This document shows positions 11,583 to 24,010 of a stretch of DNA of 64,000 bases, piece by piece (the stretch's first letter is position 1; the number at the start of each line of letters is the position of its first letter). The notes under the pieces are model-generated. The model had not been told where the DNA came from and did no database searches. It was given only the letters and a program-made list of their open reading frames with translations. The stretch lies in NCBI RefSeq assembly GCF_026210795.1, contig NC_089442.1, forward strand, positions 4,368,501-4,432,500. Reading direction: 5' to 3'. The position numbers and the translations under genes were made by a program. Origin of the DNA: Rhizophagus irregularis (lineage: Eukaryota; Glomeromycota; Glomeromycetes; Glomerales; Glomeraceae).

Positions 11583-14500
11583 ATGAGTTATGAAATTGAA
11601 GTAGAACGTCAAATAGATGAAAAATATGACGTTGATAACCCACATGAAAAACGTGATAAAGATGAAATTGTGCCGCACAACCCACGCGACTCGAACAACG
11701 CGCACAATGGAAATCAAGTATCTTCAGTATCTTTATCTCCTAACGGTAAATATGTCGTCACATATAGCGAAGATGATAAATCAATTGAAGGATGGATTGT
11801 AAAAGATTCTAAACTGATCCTAGATCCTGAAGCAAGTGTTTATAAATTACCAGAAGGATCAAAGAATATTTCTGAGATTAAAGTAAATGATGGTAAAATT
11901 GTTTATATTGCGTACAATATAATAATTCAAATGTCAAATAAACATCAACAAATTAAACTTAATCCTCCGCCTGAAGGGTGGTGGGAATCTAAGAAGATTA
12001 ATTTCAAAAAAAATGGTGATTTTATAAAATTCAGTAGATATGAAATATTAATTTATCGTTCTAAGCATGATAAGATGAGTAATGAGCTAAGTTTAGTGTC
12101 ATTTTATGAACTATCATCACTATCATCACTCTACGAAGTAATAAAAGAAGTGCTTATTGATGATGATAATATATGGGTTATTTCTCCAAATTATTTATTT
12201 CATTGGGACATGAAAACATTTCAATTGAAATTTAGTTATTCACTTGAGTTTACGACCGAGAATTCTCAGTATGATAAAGAATTTACAGTAATACATAAAG
12301 AAAGTTTAATCGGGATAAAATATTATGGTGAAATTGCAATTTTTTTAAACAATGTACATTTTCCAATTCGAAATATTCAATTAAAGAATCCTGATATGAA
12401 GATAGAATTGTGCCAAGTACAAAATAATACTTATCTTTTGGCTTTTAATATACCTAAAAAAGACGAAAAACAGGATATAATCTTGTATAGTATAACTGAT
12501 ATCAATAAACAACAGCCCATAGATGCATCAACGATTTTTAATGATGAAGATCCCGAGAACGACTTCAAAAATAAGTTTATCCTTTATGAATATAATTCAG
12601 AATCAAAGGAAGCATTTGGATTAGTTGATGGAAAATTTACATATATTAATTTATTAGATTTAAATTTGCATGAATTTTTTGAATCTCATAAGGAAGATGA
12701 TGATTTAGTTGGTTGGAATGATTACTTGGGTCAACCTTTTTACTATAATGATACTTTAGCTTTCCCTGACATGGAAAATATTAGATCTTTACTTTCTGAA
12801 TCTAGGAAAAATATGAGTGAATGTGAAAAGAAAAGTATTGTAACTAAAGATATAAACTTCAATAATCAAAAATATAAATGGAGAATAGAACTGAAAAACG
12901 ATAAACCCGATTTAATTAATAAACTCATCAAACTCGATAAACTCTCAGTTTATTCAGATGAAGAAGAACTGAATAAAGAAGAATTTCTGCGTTCAAAAGA
13001 TTTAGGTATCATGTTGACGACGTTGAACTGGAAAATTCTTAACAATAATGCGTTAGCATTACGATTTAACGAAGAATCTATAATAATATACGAGTATGAT
13101 ATCCATAACAAACGTATTAAAACTCAATACTTTATTAACAAAGAGGAAGGACAAATAGATTTTTCTGGATCTATATTACCGATGATAGATACGATAGATA
13201 TAGCAAACCTCGATAAAGATGAAAATGATAATGGTAAACAACTTTTCACACAATTATCAGAAAGTATCGTTAGTATCATTGAAGACGAAAGATGTCTTGC
13301 GAAATATGGACCAACTTTATTACCAATTTTAATAGAGTCGTCTGTTCCAAAATTAACTCGTTATATAGAAGATATTTTTAATAAATGCACAAAACTTGTT
13401 AAAGATGATCCAAACAGAAATCTAAGATTTCTGAATATTATAACATCATCAATGAATGATTTATACAAAAAGTATCCTGATTACATAACAAAATTTAATT
13501 CTGAAATGTTTATGATTTTAAACCCTTTTAACGAAGGAATTGGGAATAAATATCATTCACATTTTAGTGCTTTTAGCCAAGAAGTAGAAATTCGTAAAGT
13601 ATATCAATCTAGTATTTTTAAATATATTAGACGTATTATTGAAAACATATTTATATGTATTTTGTATTTGACTATTTTCATTTTATATTTGACTATTTTC
13701 ATTTTACTTTTACCATTTACAATTACATATATAATTATTTTGTTAATTGTAAATCTAAGAGAACTTCCTAATATTCTGTTAAATATTCCTAGAATACTGA
13801 AAAGATTACATAACGATACTCTTAGAAAAATTTTAAATTATGAGCGACTACACAAACAACAAATTGTTCTTATCATACCCTATATAAATTATTCTCATTA
13901 TCCTTTAAAATATAGTTTCTGGAAGGAAATATTTTATCCTCAATCAAGTGTTTTTACTGATACTTGTGTAAAGGAATTTTACTCAAATTGGAATGGTGAA
14001 GCAATTATTAATTTTAAATGGAAAACATTTGGAAGGATATATTATTTTATTATTTGGTTATTATTTATGGTTTTTCTTGTGTGTTTTACAATTGCTTCTT
14101 ATCCTACAAATTCTATAACTCAAGAAATTCGTATTAAGCTATATCAAACTACAATTGCTTTTGGATTTTATCATCTCTTGTTTGAATTAAGACAATTTAT
14201 CTGGAATCCAAAAAATTATGTTTTAAGTATATGGAACTTATTTGGTAAGAGCATCTTACAATTAGTTCAAATTTATTAAGCTTAAACTAACTTTCTTTAA
14301 AAACCCAGATTTAAGTGCGTACCTTTCTGCTACTATTGCATCAATTTATTGGATTAAATATGATGACACACCAGACTGGGCATTATCAATTTCATGTTTA
14401 TTATTAGATTTAAAATTTTTACTTTTCTTTAGAATATTTGAATATTTCGGAGTTTATTTTGCAATAATGTTTGGAGTGGCTAAACGTGTATTTTCTTTTT

Positions 14501-15284
14501 TAGTAGTATTAGCAATTATTATTGCAAGCTTTGCACATGCTTTTTTTTTACTTTTACATCCTCAAGATCTTTTAGATTCATTAAATGCACAAAATCCAAA
14601 TGATCCAAATAATCCTTGGACTCTTTCTAATACTTATAATCAAGTTGATGAAAATGGAAATATCTTAAAAGAAACTCTTATTCAAGTTCCTAGTGAAAAT
14701 ACCAATTTATTTTATTCATATCCCACGTCTCTTCTTGCGACATATTTATTTTTAACAGGTAACCCGTTAACATTAATTAATATTTATCATAAATGTAACT
14801 TATACTAACTTAAACCTGAATTTTAGGAAATCAAAATTCATTATCACCTTGGGCACCAAAACCAATAACTGAAAATACAATATTATTTCTTTTGATGATA
14901 GTATTTTCATTCTTAATTGTTATATATTTAATGAATTTATTTATTGGTCTCCTTAATATAGCGATTGGAGAGGATAATGATAGGGCCTCGTATTTAGTAC
15001 AAAAAGCAGAAGTTATAGCAGAAATTGAACTTTTTTATTTATTACCTCATCAAAGACGTTGGAGAACTTGGTTTCCCGAAGTAATGTAAGTATTTATTTA
15101 TTTATCTTTTTTTTAAAAAAAAAGAATACTGACTAATAATAACTTTTTTAGTTCTTATAAAGTAGATATTAAAAAAGCTCGGAAATACATTAAGGAAGCA
15201 ATTAAAAATGGTGAATGGAAAAGGGATGATTTGTCTGATAAAATTTTAAAGCTACTTAGCATCGAAGATGCTATTAAAGATTAG
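11583..15284 (+). CDS. WD-propeller / TRP-like ion channel protein, copy 1
   Basis: Four exons (11583-14244, 14309-14758, 14827-15085, 15152-15284; introns 64, 68, 66 bases) give 1167 residues. Residues about 40-560 look like a beta-propeller: VSLSPNGKYVVTYS, then repeated strand patterns such as NIWVISPNYLFHWDM. Then comes a helical block (ERCLAKYGPTLLPIL, 575-665). The membrane part has segments near 683-725, 819-840 (FMVFLVCFTIAS), 855-876, 889-905, 911-945, 948-970 (VFSFLVVLAIIIASF), a re-entrant pore (LLATYLFLTGNQ, about 1025-1040) and a last helix 1056-1080 ending YLMNLFIGLLN, like TRP S6. A charged cytosolic tail follows. Family knowledge suggests a cation channel with a sensor or scaffold domain; ion and stimulus are unknown. 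The intron positions match copy 2. Confidence 0.8.
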
Positions 15285-16039
15285 AATTAATTTTAAAATC
15301 AATTTTTTGTTTTTAAAGATTTTTTGTATACATCTAAATATATTTTTGTCTTTAATTTTTATCTATTATACATAAATAAATACTGCAAATAAAATATTTT
15401 GGCGTCTTGGAGTCTTACACAAAGCGTAGCAAATTTATTACGTAATTAAGATATTATCGATCCGCAGTGTAAATTAGCAGACATTATCTGATTTTAATAT
15501 TATTAGAACTCCCTTTTTTTTATCAGGAGATGGACCACTAATTACGCGGAGCTATCAAGTTTAATATTCGCGCATATGACCAATCAATGCAAATCAGGTG
15601 TATGATTGCCAATCAAAACCCCAGAACAGGTATAATAATAAAGCGGGACGTCATTTCATAGTTGCCCTCGATATAACGAATTCAGCGTTGGCCTTCGTAA
15701 TAGAAAGGTTCGGTAACGTTATAACGAAGTACACAGGCAGTCTCGATAAACCGGGCTCATCCGCTTCTATATATCGAAAATAAATACTATAGTAATCAGC
15801 CCCGATATATCGAAGGATCCGGTTTATCGAAGATCTGATTTATCGTATATCATAGCGAATAATCGGTACCACTAATCCACAATAACATTTTCATTATGTA
15901 TACCGAATATTCGATTGATACAAATTATGATATTTAAATTCTACTTTATTATATTTTATTTAACGAAAATTAGGCCACTTTGAATTCCTAATTACTGATA
16001 AATGATAATAATGATAATTTTATTCAATTGGTATTACTA
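15285..16039. other. intergenic, possible transposon remnant
   Basis: After the channel 3' end, 15640-15860 is less AT-rich and full of short inverted and direct motifs (GTTATAACGAAG, CGATATATCGAAGG, GGTTTATCGA). These resemble the ends of pogo/Tigger-type elements, but I could not pair a full set of inverted ends or find a TSD. The 61-codon frame here has no support. Confidence 0.35.
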
Positions 16040-16400
16040 TGAACACATCAACTTTATGATGTGTGGCTATTACATTGAGAAATATTTATCCATGAGTCTA
16101 AGTAGAGTGTGTTTTCTATAATATACAATACTGTTGCTATGTTGCTATGTCTGTATTAAATGTTGTACTAACTACCGAACGTTTTAATTAATAAAAATAT
16201 TTCATGCCTTTATACATAGTAAGATTATTTAATCGCAAAAATTCTATGGTATATTCAGAAAATACGATATAAAAAACACCCTTTATAACAAATTTATTTC
16301 ACACTTCGATAAATAGTAAATATTGTACGGAATATAGTTGGTTTACTACGCTGAAGATCTGCTATGTGTCTATAAAAAGGCTGATTATATATTTGATGAT
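16040..16400. repeat. segmental-duplication leader, also at 35.57 kb
   Basis: Blocks here (TTTATGATGTGTGG, TACATTGAGAAATATTTAT, ACTAACTACCGAA, TTCATGCCTTTATA, ATATTTGATGATTA) recur in the same order at 35570-35960, and a short part at about 38575-38610. Both long copies are followed by a decayed F-box piece, so this is the left part of the duplicated unit. Confidence 0.7.
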
Positions 16401-16419
16401 TAAAAAGAATTCGGATGTT

Positions 16420-16781
16420 AAATATCTGTTTTCTTAATATATTACTAAATTTATTTGAATAAAATATTGTGGTGTTTATAGTACTTGTTAAAAATATTTT
16501 ATTAAGTGCTTGATAAAATTTAAATATTGGATAATCAAATAATGGTTTTTCATAATTTGGTAATTTGATTCACCCTATTCTAAATCTTTTTTTTTGTTTC
16601 TTTAGGTGAACATGATAAGTCTAATAATTTTATGTGTTGATGTTTCTTTAACTGATTCAAAAGGTTGATTCCATAATAATGGAATTGTATGTCGACACCG
16701 ATATCGATTAATCAATAGAAATGAACAAAGCGAATATAAATCATCTTCAAGATGTAATAAAATATTTTCTAAAAAGTTCAT
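16420..16781 (-). pseudogene. F-box gene fragment (5' end), decayed
   Basis: Reverse-strand match to the first part of the F-box gene (equivalent to about 10120-10517) with deletions and stops. It keeps the ATG context at 16779-16781 and blocks such as GGATAATCAAATAATG and TAATGGAATTGTATGTCGACACC. No long frame remains. It sits between the two channel genes, just where a duplicated divergent F-box partner would be. Confidence 0.85.
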
Positions 16782-17480
16782 TAATATAAACTAGGAAACG
16801 GAGATCGTTATGAGTCCGAAGCGAAATTTATATTTTTTATTAACCAATAAACAAAGATAATAAAAGACGATGAAAAATGGGAATGAAGAAGGAATGAAAA
16901 TAAAGAAAGGGATGAAGATCAAAGTCGAAATTAACAAGATCAAGAAAAGATCAAGGCAAAGCCCATAAAGAAATGGATAAAAAGAAAAAAGTGCGTTCAC
17001 AAACTGGAAGAACTTAAATACTTAAAAAGAAAAAATAAAATTAGAAAACAAAGGGTAAATAAAACAAAATAAAGAATAAAAAAATGTATCTTTGTCGCAA
17101 AACTGAAGAACATAAGGACATAAAAGGAAAACGAACCGTTAAAAATAAAAACTATGGGTGCAGACTTTTTCTTTTTTTAGCTACATCACTCCTTAAGTCA
17201 ATGAAAGGTTGTAACTCGTGAGTCGTGATATAAATTATTATAAAATTTCTCTGTGATCATCTGCAGTGACGTTATTGTAACTTTGTTACGGCAGTTACGT
17301 CGGTAAAGTTGCACCTCTAATAAAAACAGACGTCGGAGAAAACGAAATTATTTAATTATTTTGATTATCGATCTAGTTATTTGGAAAAAGCAGGGGAAAC
17401 GTATAGGGTGACGTAGATGGAAGGAAGGAATATTGCATATTTGCATGGGTTTACGATCAAATCGTCCTTAAATAATGTAT
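16782..17480. other. unexplained insertion in the duplicated spacer
   Basis: About 700 bases absent from the corresponding spacer of unit 1. It is purine-rich at 16850-17130 (AAGAAAAGATCAAGG and similar) and less AT-rich at 17200-17340 (GTTACGGCAGTTACGTCGG). No open frame or clear terminal repeats were seen. Confidence 0.4.
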
Positions 17481-18378
17481 GTGTGACAATATAACCGTAA
17501 TATACCGTTTTATATAAATAAATTTTTTTTCGGCATATACAATGAAACAATATATGAAGAACTAAAAAATGCATTGTTTCTAATAAAAAAAATTTATTTA
17601 TAAAATTTTTTTGATAAAAAATATTCATAGCATTACATTAATCATTTTTTGGTCAAGTTCATCATCATCGATGCAATTGATAATATATTCTTTTCGTATA
17701 AATAAAAATTCTCTTTATTAAAAACTCCGTTTACAAAAATGATATTTACGGAAATATTGCGATATTGATCTCTCATTTGTGGCGTAATCTTGTTACACTT
17801 GTAAGAAAAAAAAAATCTTGTTAAATGAATTTATCGAAATTTTTTGATGAATACGAAAAACTTATGAAATCACGTGAATTTTTTTTTTAAAAATTCATTT
17901 TTTTTCTTTTTTTGGGTGTCATATATAAACTCTAATACAAATAAAGCCTAGACAATTAAAAAAAAACGGTGGTTCCGCTTTGGTCATTGTAAGACATGTA
18001 ACCCTATAAAAAAAGTCTCTAATCCAAATAAAATATAGACAATGAAAAAAAAAGGTTGTTCCGCTTTGGTCATTGTAAAAAGTTTGTGCTAAAGCCAAAT
18101 GGGTTAATCATACGATATTTGTTTAGAATTTGTTCGAATTTTATATTATTTTTTTTGTACAAATTTCGGATAAATGTTCCAACCTTTTTATAGGGTAAGA
18201 AACCGGTTAGCTATTCATTATACCTATCAAAATTAGTAAATCTGAATGAGTTTTGCGAATGCATCGGTAAAGATCTTAATAAGAATTTTGCATGTCGTTT
18301 TTGTTATTTATTCTTGCGATTTTTTTAAGATTCTTTTCACATTTGTTTCTAACAAATTGCTTAAAAAAAAAAATCTTC
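17481..18378 (+). promoter_or_regulatory. channel leader, copy 2 (contains a transposon)
   Basis: Aligns by eye with 10720-11582 upstream of channel copy 1. It includes TGGTCAAGTTCATCATCATCG, TTGTGGCGTAATCTTGTTAC and ACCGGTTAGCTATTCATTATACC. It differs by small indels and by the 194-base element at 18002-18195. An in-frame ATG at 18292 lies in this non-coding leader, and the equivalent bases of copy 1 are untranslated, so the gene start is set at 18379. Confidence 0.7.
18002..18195. mobile_element. MITE, CCCTATAAAA family, 194 bases, TSD TAA
   Basis: Begins CCCTATAAAAAAAG and ends CTTTTTATAGGG, and is flanked by TAA on both sides (17999-18001, 18196-18198). Copy 1 of the duplicated leader has the uninterrupted site ATGTAAGAAACC, so the insertion is directly visible. 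Its interior repeats about 65 bases of the adjacent host leader (TCTCTAATCCAAATAAA ... TTCCGCTTTGGTCATTGTAA). Confidence 0.85.
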
Positions 18379-21300
18379 ATGGATGATGAAATAATTCAAA
18401 TAGATTATGAAAAAGATGGAATATATGACGTTGACAACTCACGCGATCCGCACAGCGGAAAACAAGTATCTTTAGTATCTTTATCTCCTAACGGTAAATA
18501 TGTCGTCACATATAGCAGAGATGATGAATCAATTGAAGGATGGGTCGTAGAAGATTCTAAACTGATCCTAGATCCCAAAGCAAGTGTTTATAAATTACCA
18601 AAATACTGGACGTGTATTGAGATTAAAGTAAATGATAGTAAAATTGTTTATTTTGGGAATATAATATATGAATCTGAATATGTGTTTAAAATCTTTCGAA
18701 TGTCCAACGAAAATCAGCAAATTAAACTTAATCCTCTGCCTCCTGAAAGGTGGCAGGTACTTGAGAATATTAATTTTAAAAAAAATGGTGATCTTATACT
18801 ATCCAATAGATATGAAATATCAATGTATGATAAGGAGCTAAGTTTAGTGTCATTTTATGAATTATCATCACTATTATCAGACAACGAAATAATAAAAGAA
18901 GTGCTTATTGATGATGAGAATATATGGGTTATTACTCTAAGTTATTTATTTCATTGGGACTTGAAAACAGTTCAATTGAAATTTAGTTATTCACTTGGGT
19001 TTACGACAACTTATAAAAATGAAAATACTTATGAAAAGTCCACAGTAATAACTAAAGGAAATTCAATCGCGGTAAACTATAGTAATGAAATTGCAATTTT
19101 TTTAAAAGATGATGATTATCCAATTCGAAATATTCAATTAAAAGGTACCAACATAAAAATAGAATTTTGCGAAGTACAAAATAATGTTTATCTTTTGGCC
19201 TTTAATATACCTGAAAAAGACGAAGAACAGGATATAATCTTGTATAATATAACTGATATTAATAAACAACCCATAGATGCATCAATGATTTTTAAGAACC
19301 ATAAGTTTATCCTTTACAAATATAATTCAGAATCAAAGGAAGCATTTGGATTAGTTGATGGAAAATTTCCAAGTGTTAATTTGGTTAATTTGCCAGATTT
19401 AAATTTGCATGAATTTTTTGAATCTCATAAGGAAGATGATGATTTAGTTGGTTGGAATGATTACTTGGGTCAAACTTTTGAGAAGTATTACTATAATGAT
19501 ACCAATAATGATACTTTAGCTTTTCTTGATATGGAAAATATTAGATCTTTACTTTCTGAACCTAGTAAAAATATAGAAGATTTATTTTCTGATGAACCTA
19601 GTAAAAATATAGAAGTTTTATTTTCTGATGAATATGAAAATAAAAATATTGCAACTAAAGATATAAACTTCAATAATCAAAAATATAAATGGAGAATAGA
19701 ACTGAAAAATGATAAACTCGATAAACTCGATGAGGATGAACTCGGAAAACTCGATAAACTCTCAGTTTATTCAGATAAAGAAGAATTACTGTGTTCAAAA
19801 GATATAGGTATCAAGTTTACCAAGCTTGCGACGTTGAACTGGAAAAGTCTTAACAATAATGCGTTAGCATTACGATTTAAAAATTATTATTATGGTGAAT
19901 CTATAATAATATACGAGCATGATATCCATAACAAACATATTAAAACTCGATACTTCAATTATGGACTAAACATTAAAGATTTTTTTGGACCTATATTACC
20001 GATAATGGATATAAAAAATATAGCAGACCTCAAAGAATATAATATAGAAGATAAACAATATTTCACACACTTATCAGAAATTATCATTAGTATCATTAAA
20101 GACGAAAGATGCCTTGCGAAATATGGACCAACTTTATTACCAAATTTAATAAAGTCGACTGATCCAAAATTGACTCATTATATAGAAAAGATTTATAACA
20201 AATGCATAAAACTTGTCAAAGAAGATCCAATAGGAAATGTGAAATTTCTGAATACTATAACATCATCTATGAATTATTTATATGAAAAGTATCCTGATTA
20301 TATAACAAAATTTAATTCTGAAATGTTTATGATTTCATTTGACGAAAGAATTGAGGATAATTATCATTCACATTTTAATGCTTTTAGCCATAAAGTAGAA
20401 ATTCGTAAAGTATCTCAATCTATTAAATATATTAGAAATATTATTAGATTTATTAAAAACATATTTAGATTTACTGCTTCAATTTTAATTTTACCATTTA
20501 CAATTATATATTTAATGGTTGATGTTATTAGTCATCCAAGAGAAGTATCTTCTAAAATGTTGTTAGATATTTTTAGTAATTTGTTAGGCAATTCTAGATA
20601 TTTGTTGCATTTTATTTATAACATTTTTTATATGAAACAAAGCAAACAACAAATTGTTCTTATCGTACCCTATATAGGTTTTTGTCATTATCCTTTTGAA
20701 TATAGTTGGTGGAAAGAAATATTTTATCCTCAATCGAGTGTTTTTACTGATACTTGTAAAAAAGAATTTTATACGAATTGGAATGGTGAAGCAATTATTA
20801 ATTTTAAATGGAAAAAATTTGGAATGGCATATTATATTTTTATTTGGTCAATATTTATGGTTTTTCTTGTGTGTTTTACAATTGCTTCTTATCCTACAAA
20901 TTCTATAACTCAAGAAATTCGTATTAAACTATATCAATCTTCAATTGCTTTTGGATTTTATCATCTCTTGTTTGAATTAAGACAATATATCTGGAATCCG
21001 AAAAAATATGTTTTAAGTATATGGAACTTATTTGGTAAGAGCATCTTACAATTAATTTAGTTCAAATTTATTAAGCTTAAATTAACTTTTTTTAAAAACT
21101 CAGATTTAAGTGCGTACCTTTCTGCTACCATTGCATCAATTTATTGGATTAAATATGATGACATACCAGACTGGGCATTGTCAATTTCATGTTTATTATT
21201 AGATTTAAAATTTTTACTTTTTTTTAGAGCATTTAAAAGTTTCGGAATTTATTTTGCATTAATATTTGGAGTAGCTTATCGTGTATTTTCTTTTTTAGTA

Positions 21301-22159
21301 GTATTAGCAATTATTATTGCAAGCTTTGCACATGCTTTTTTTTTACTTTTACATCCTCAAAATCTTTTAGATCCATTAAGTGCACAAAATCCAAATGATC
21401 CAAATAATCCTTGGACTCTTTCTAATACTTATAATCAAGTTGATGAAAATGGAAATATCTTAAAAGAAACTCTTATTCAAGTTCCTAGCGAAAATACCAA
21501 TTTATTTTTTTCATATCCCACCTCTCTTCTTGCGACATATTTATTTTTAACAGGTAACCGTTAACATCAATTGATATTTATCATAAGTGCAACTTATACT
21601 AACTTATAAACCTGAATTTAGGAAATCAAAATTCATTATCACCTTGGGCACCAAAACCAACAACTGAAAATACATTATTATTTCTTTTAATGATAGTATT
21701 TACATTCTTAATTGTTATATATTTAATGAATTTATTTATTGGTCTCCTTAATAATGCGATTGAAGAGTGCAATGATAGAGCCTCGTATTTAGCACAAAAA
21801 GCAGACGTTATAGCAGAAATTGAACTTTTTTATTTACTACCTTTTCAAAGACGTTGGAGAGCTTGGTTTCCCGAAGTAATGTAAGTATTTATTTTATCTT
21901 TTTTTTTAAAAAAATAATATCGATTAATAATAACTTTTTATAATTTAGTTATTATCATGTGGATGTTAGTATAGCTCAGAAATACATTAGAGAAAAAATT
22001 AAAAATGGGGAATGGAAGGATGATTGGCCTGAAATGAAACATAAAATTTTAAAGCTTCTTAACATGAATGGGGAATGGAAAAAGGATGATTGGCCTGAAA
22101 TGAAACAAAAAATTTTAAATCTTCTTAACGATGATATTAATCAAGAAGATAAATTTTAG
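18379..22159 (+). CDS. WD-propeller / TRP-like ion channel protein, copy 2
   Basis: Exons 18379-21034, 21104-21553, 21622-21880 and 21949-22159 (introns 69, 68, 68 bases) give 1191 residues. It is collinear with copy 1, and the channel half is nearly identical (same 450- and 259-base exons 2 and 3). The propeller half has diverged more and carries indels. The start MDDEIIQIDYEK is chosen by alignment with copy 1. Two copy-specific expansions are visible. A 36-base in-frame duplication at 19558-19629 encodes EPSKNIEDLFSD twice. In the last exon, 22004-22066 and 22067-22132 encode NGEW(K)KDDWPEMKxKILxLLN twice. The role is as for copy 1: predicted membrane cation channel with a cytosolic propeller. 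Confidence 0.8.
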
Positions 22160-23409
22160 CTCTTTTTTTTTTATTTTTTATTTTTTTTATTAAAAATTAC
22201 GTATATTTTATCTTTTATATTAAAATACTATTAAGACTATAAATAAATTTTTATGTATGGCGTGGCATATTTATTATAAACTCGTTTCTCCGCTGAGTGC
22301 AGGCGTGGCTATTAAAATGCTACTAAATTTTTATAAGCCATGGAATTTTACTTTTGACAAACACGTCATTGAATCAACGTGTTTTACTTTAAATATCTGG
22401 AATACATTTAAAATAACTAAAAATCGGTTTTCTAAAACTTGTAAATTGTAATTCATGTTTGACTAACGACAAAAAAAGTATAAATCTAATCATGTTTCCA
22501 AAACCACTAAATGATATAACCACAAAATCCATTAATTCCAATCAAGTTTGTTGATGAAGAAAATATCACTTATTACTTCAGAAGATAAAGTTGGAATTTT
22601 TGAGATACAGTATATTTAAATCAACTTGCACAATTCAGTTTATGCATTATCATTCTAATAATGAAGATTAAAAGGAACTTATAATTCAAATTAACCTTGA
22701 CAATGAAGATTGAAGACTCAAAAAAGTACCTTTCTTGACTGGTAATGGATATAGATGGAAGTAAGTAAGAATTTTAATTTTAAAAAATAAATTACTAGTT
22801 ATCATTCAAATAGAATTTATTTTATATTTTTATTGTATATTTGAAGCTTTTGAAAAGCGAATTATTCAATAAAAGATCCTGAAAAAATTGGGACGGTATA
22901 TTTCTTGTGTAGCCAATCTTCTATTAAAAATTCCAAATAAAAACGAATTAAACGATTTGACTGTAAAAGAGCAATTAATCATATTAATCTAATTACTTCA
23001 TGGATTCAATTGCATATTCTTCAAAGCGCATAAGAAAAATGATGATAATTATAAAAAGAATAGAAAGGTTTTAATATATGCAATGAGCTAATTATTTATT
23101 CTATATTCTCAATAAAGGATAACTTTACAATTGAAAAAGACGGAAAAAAAAAATGAACAACAATTCTCGGCCAACCATTTTGCTGCGCTGCGGAGAAATT
23201 TGGAGGTCGCTATACGATACTAATATTACAGTTAAATTTTATTATGTCAATTGCTATTGAAATTTATTGCAATATATTGGTTATTTGAATGAGATAATAC
23301 CATATTATTCTAGAGATCTCATGTAAAATTACGCTACCCATTTTTAATGAATAAAATTTCTTTGGTAAATAATGAATTCGAAGTACAGTTGTTTATGCCT
23401 AAAAAAAAA
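22160..23409. other. decayed sequence, probably former genes
   Basis: No intact gene. Stretches such as 22545-22620 (frame KISLITSEDKVGIFEIQYI) and 22850-23010 read like protein broken by stops and frameshifts; the latter encodes IPNKNELNDLTVKEQLI. The parent family is not recognised, although the setting suggests relatives of the neighbouring propeller genes. The 64-codon frame at 22257-22451 has no support. Confidence 0.4.
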
Positions 23410-23640
23410 TATATTAATCAAAGGAAGCATTTGGTTAGTTGATGGAAAATTTTCATGTATTAATTTGTCCGATTTAAATTGTCATGAATTTTTTGAATCT
23501 CATCGAGATAATGATTTTGTTGGTAATAAATTTAGCTTTTCTTGATATATCACGTTTCGAGCATTTATCTTTGTTAAAATACTTCTTAAACGAAAAGATT
23601 TGTCGTTAAGTTTTTTTATGAAATAAATTTTCCTTGTATT
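23410..23640 (+). pseudogene. channel-family fragment (propeller part)
   Basis: Matches channel copy 1 around 12595-12770. The frame encodes remnants of ESKEAFGLVDGKF, then LNCHEFFESH and a shortened DNDFVG, with stops and deletions. Nothing of the pore region is seen. Confidence 0.75.
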
Positions 23641-23799
23641 ATTTGTATTATTAAAAATAAACTTCTAGAAAGTGTTTTTTTTTTGAGTTAGACGAAATTG
23701 CAAGATTTAGTACATAAAAATGTCTCGCGGCTTTTAGTTATCACCGAATTCAAAAGAAAGCAACGATTATTTTATGCAAAACTAATAAATTATGTAGTA

Positions 23800-24010
23800 A
23801 TTTTACGTTTCAATTCCCTAATAATAAACGTATTGAAGGACTTAGAATTAGCAAAAATATGTGACGATTAATAAAACATTTATTGTAAACCAACGAAACA
23901 CACATCGCCTACTTACATGGTATCCAGACTCTTTTATTTAAATCATATCAAAGGATAGAATTTCATACGTTGTTCGCTCTACAACTGAACCGAGATCTAT
24001 AGGCTTCTAT
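23800..24010. repeat. segmental repeat shared with 38.3-38.5 kb
   Basis: AACATTTATTGTAAACC, TTTAAATCATATCAAAGG, ATAGAATTTCATACG and TACAACTGAACC recur in order at 38380-38500. In both places this follows a decayed channel fragment, so it marks the right side of a duplicated, decayed unit. Confidence 0.65.

Noticed and set aside
18292-18378. Upstream in-frame ATG adding 29 hydrophobic residues to channel 2, like a signal peptide
   Set aside because: Same sequence is untranslated leader in copy 1, where the start lies after it; also present in the decayed leader at 37.6 kb.
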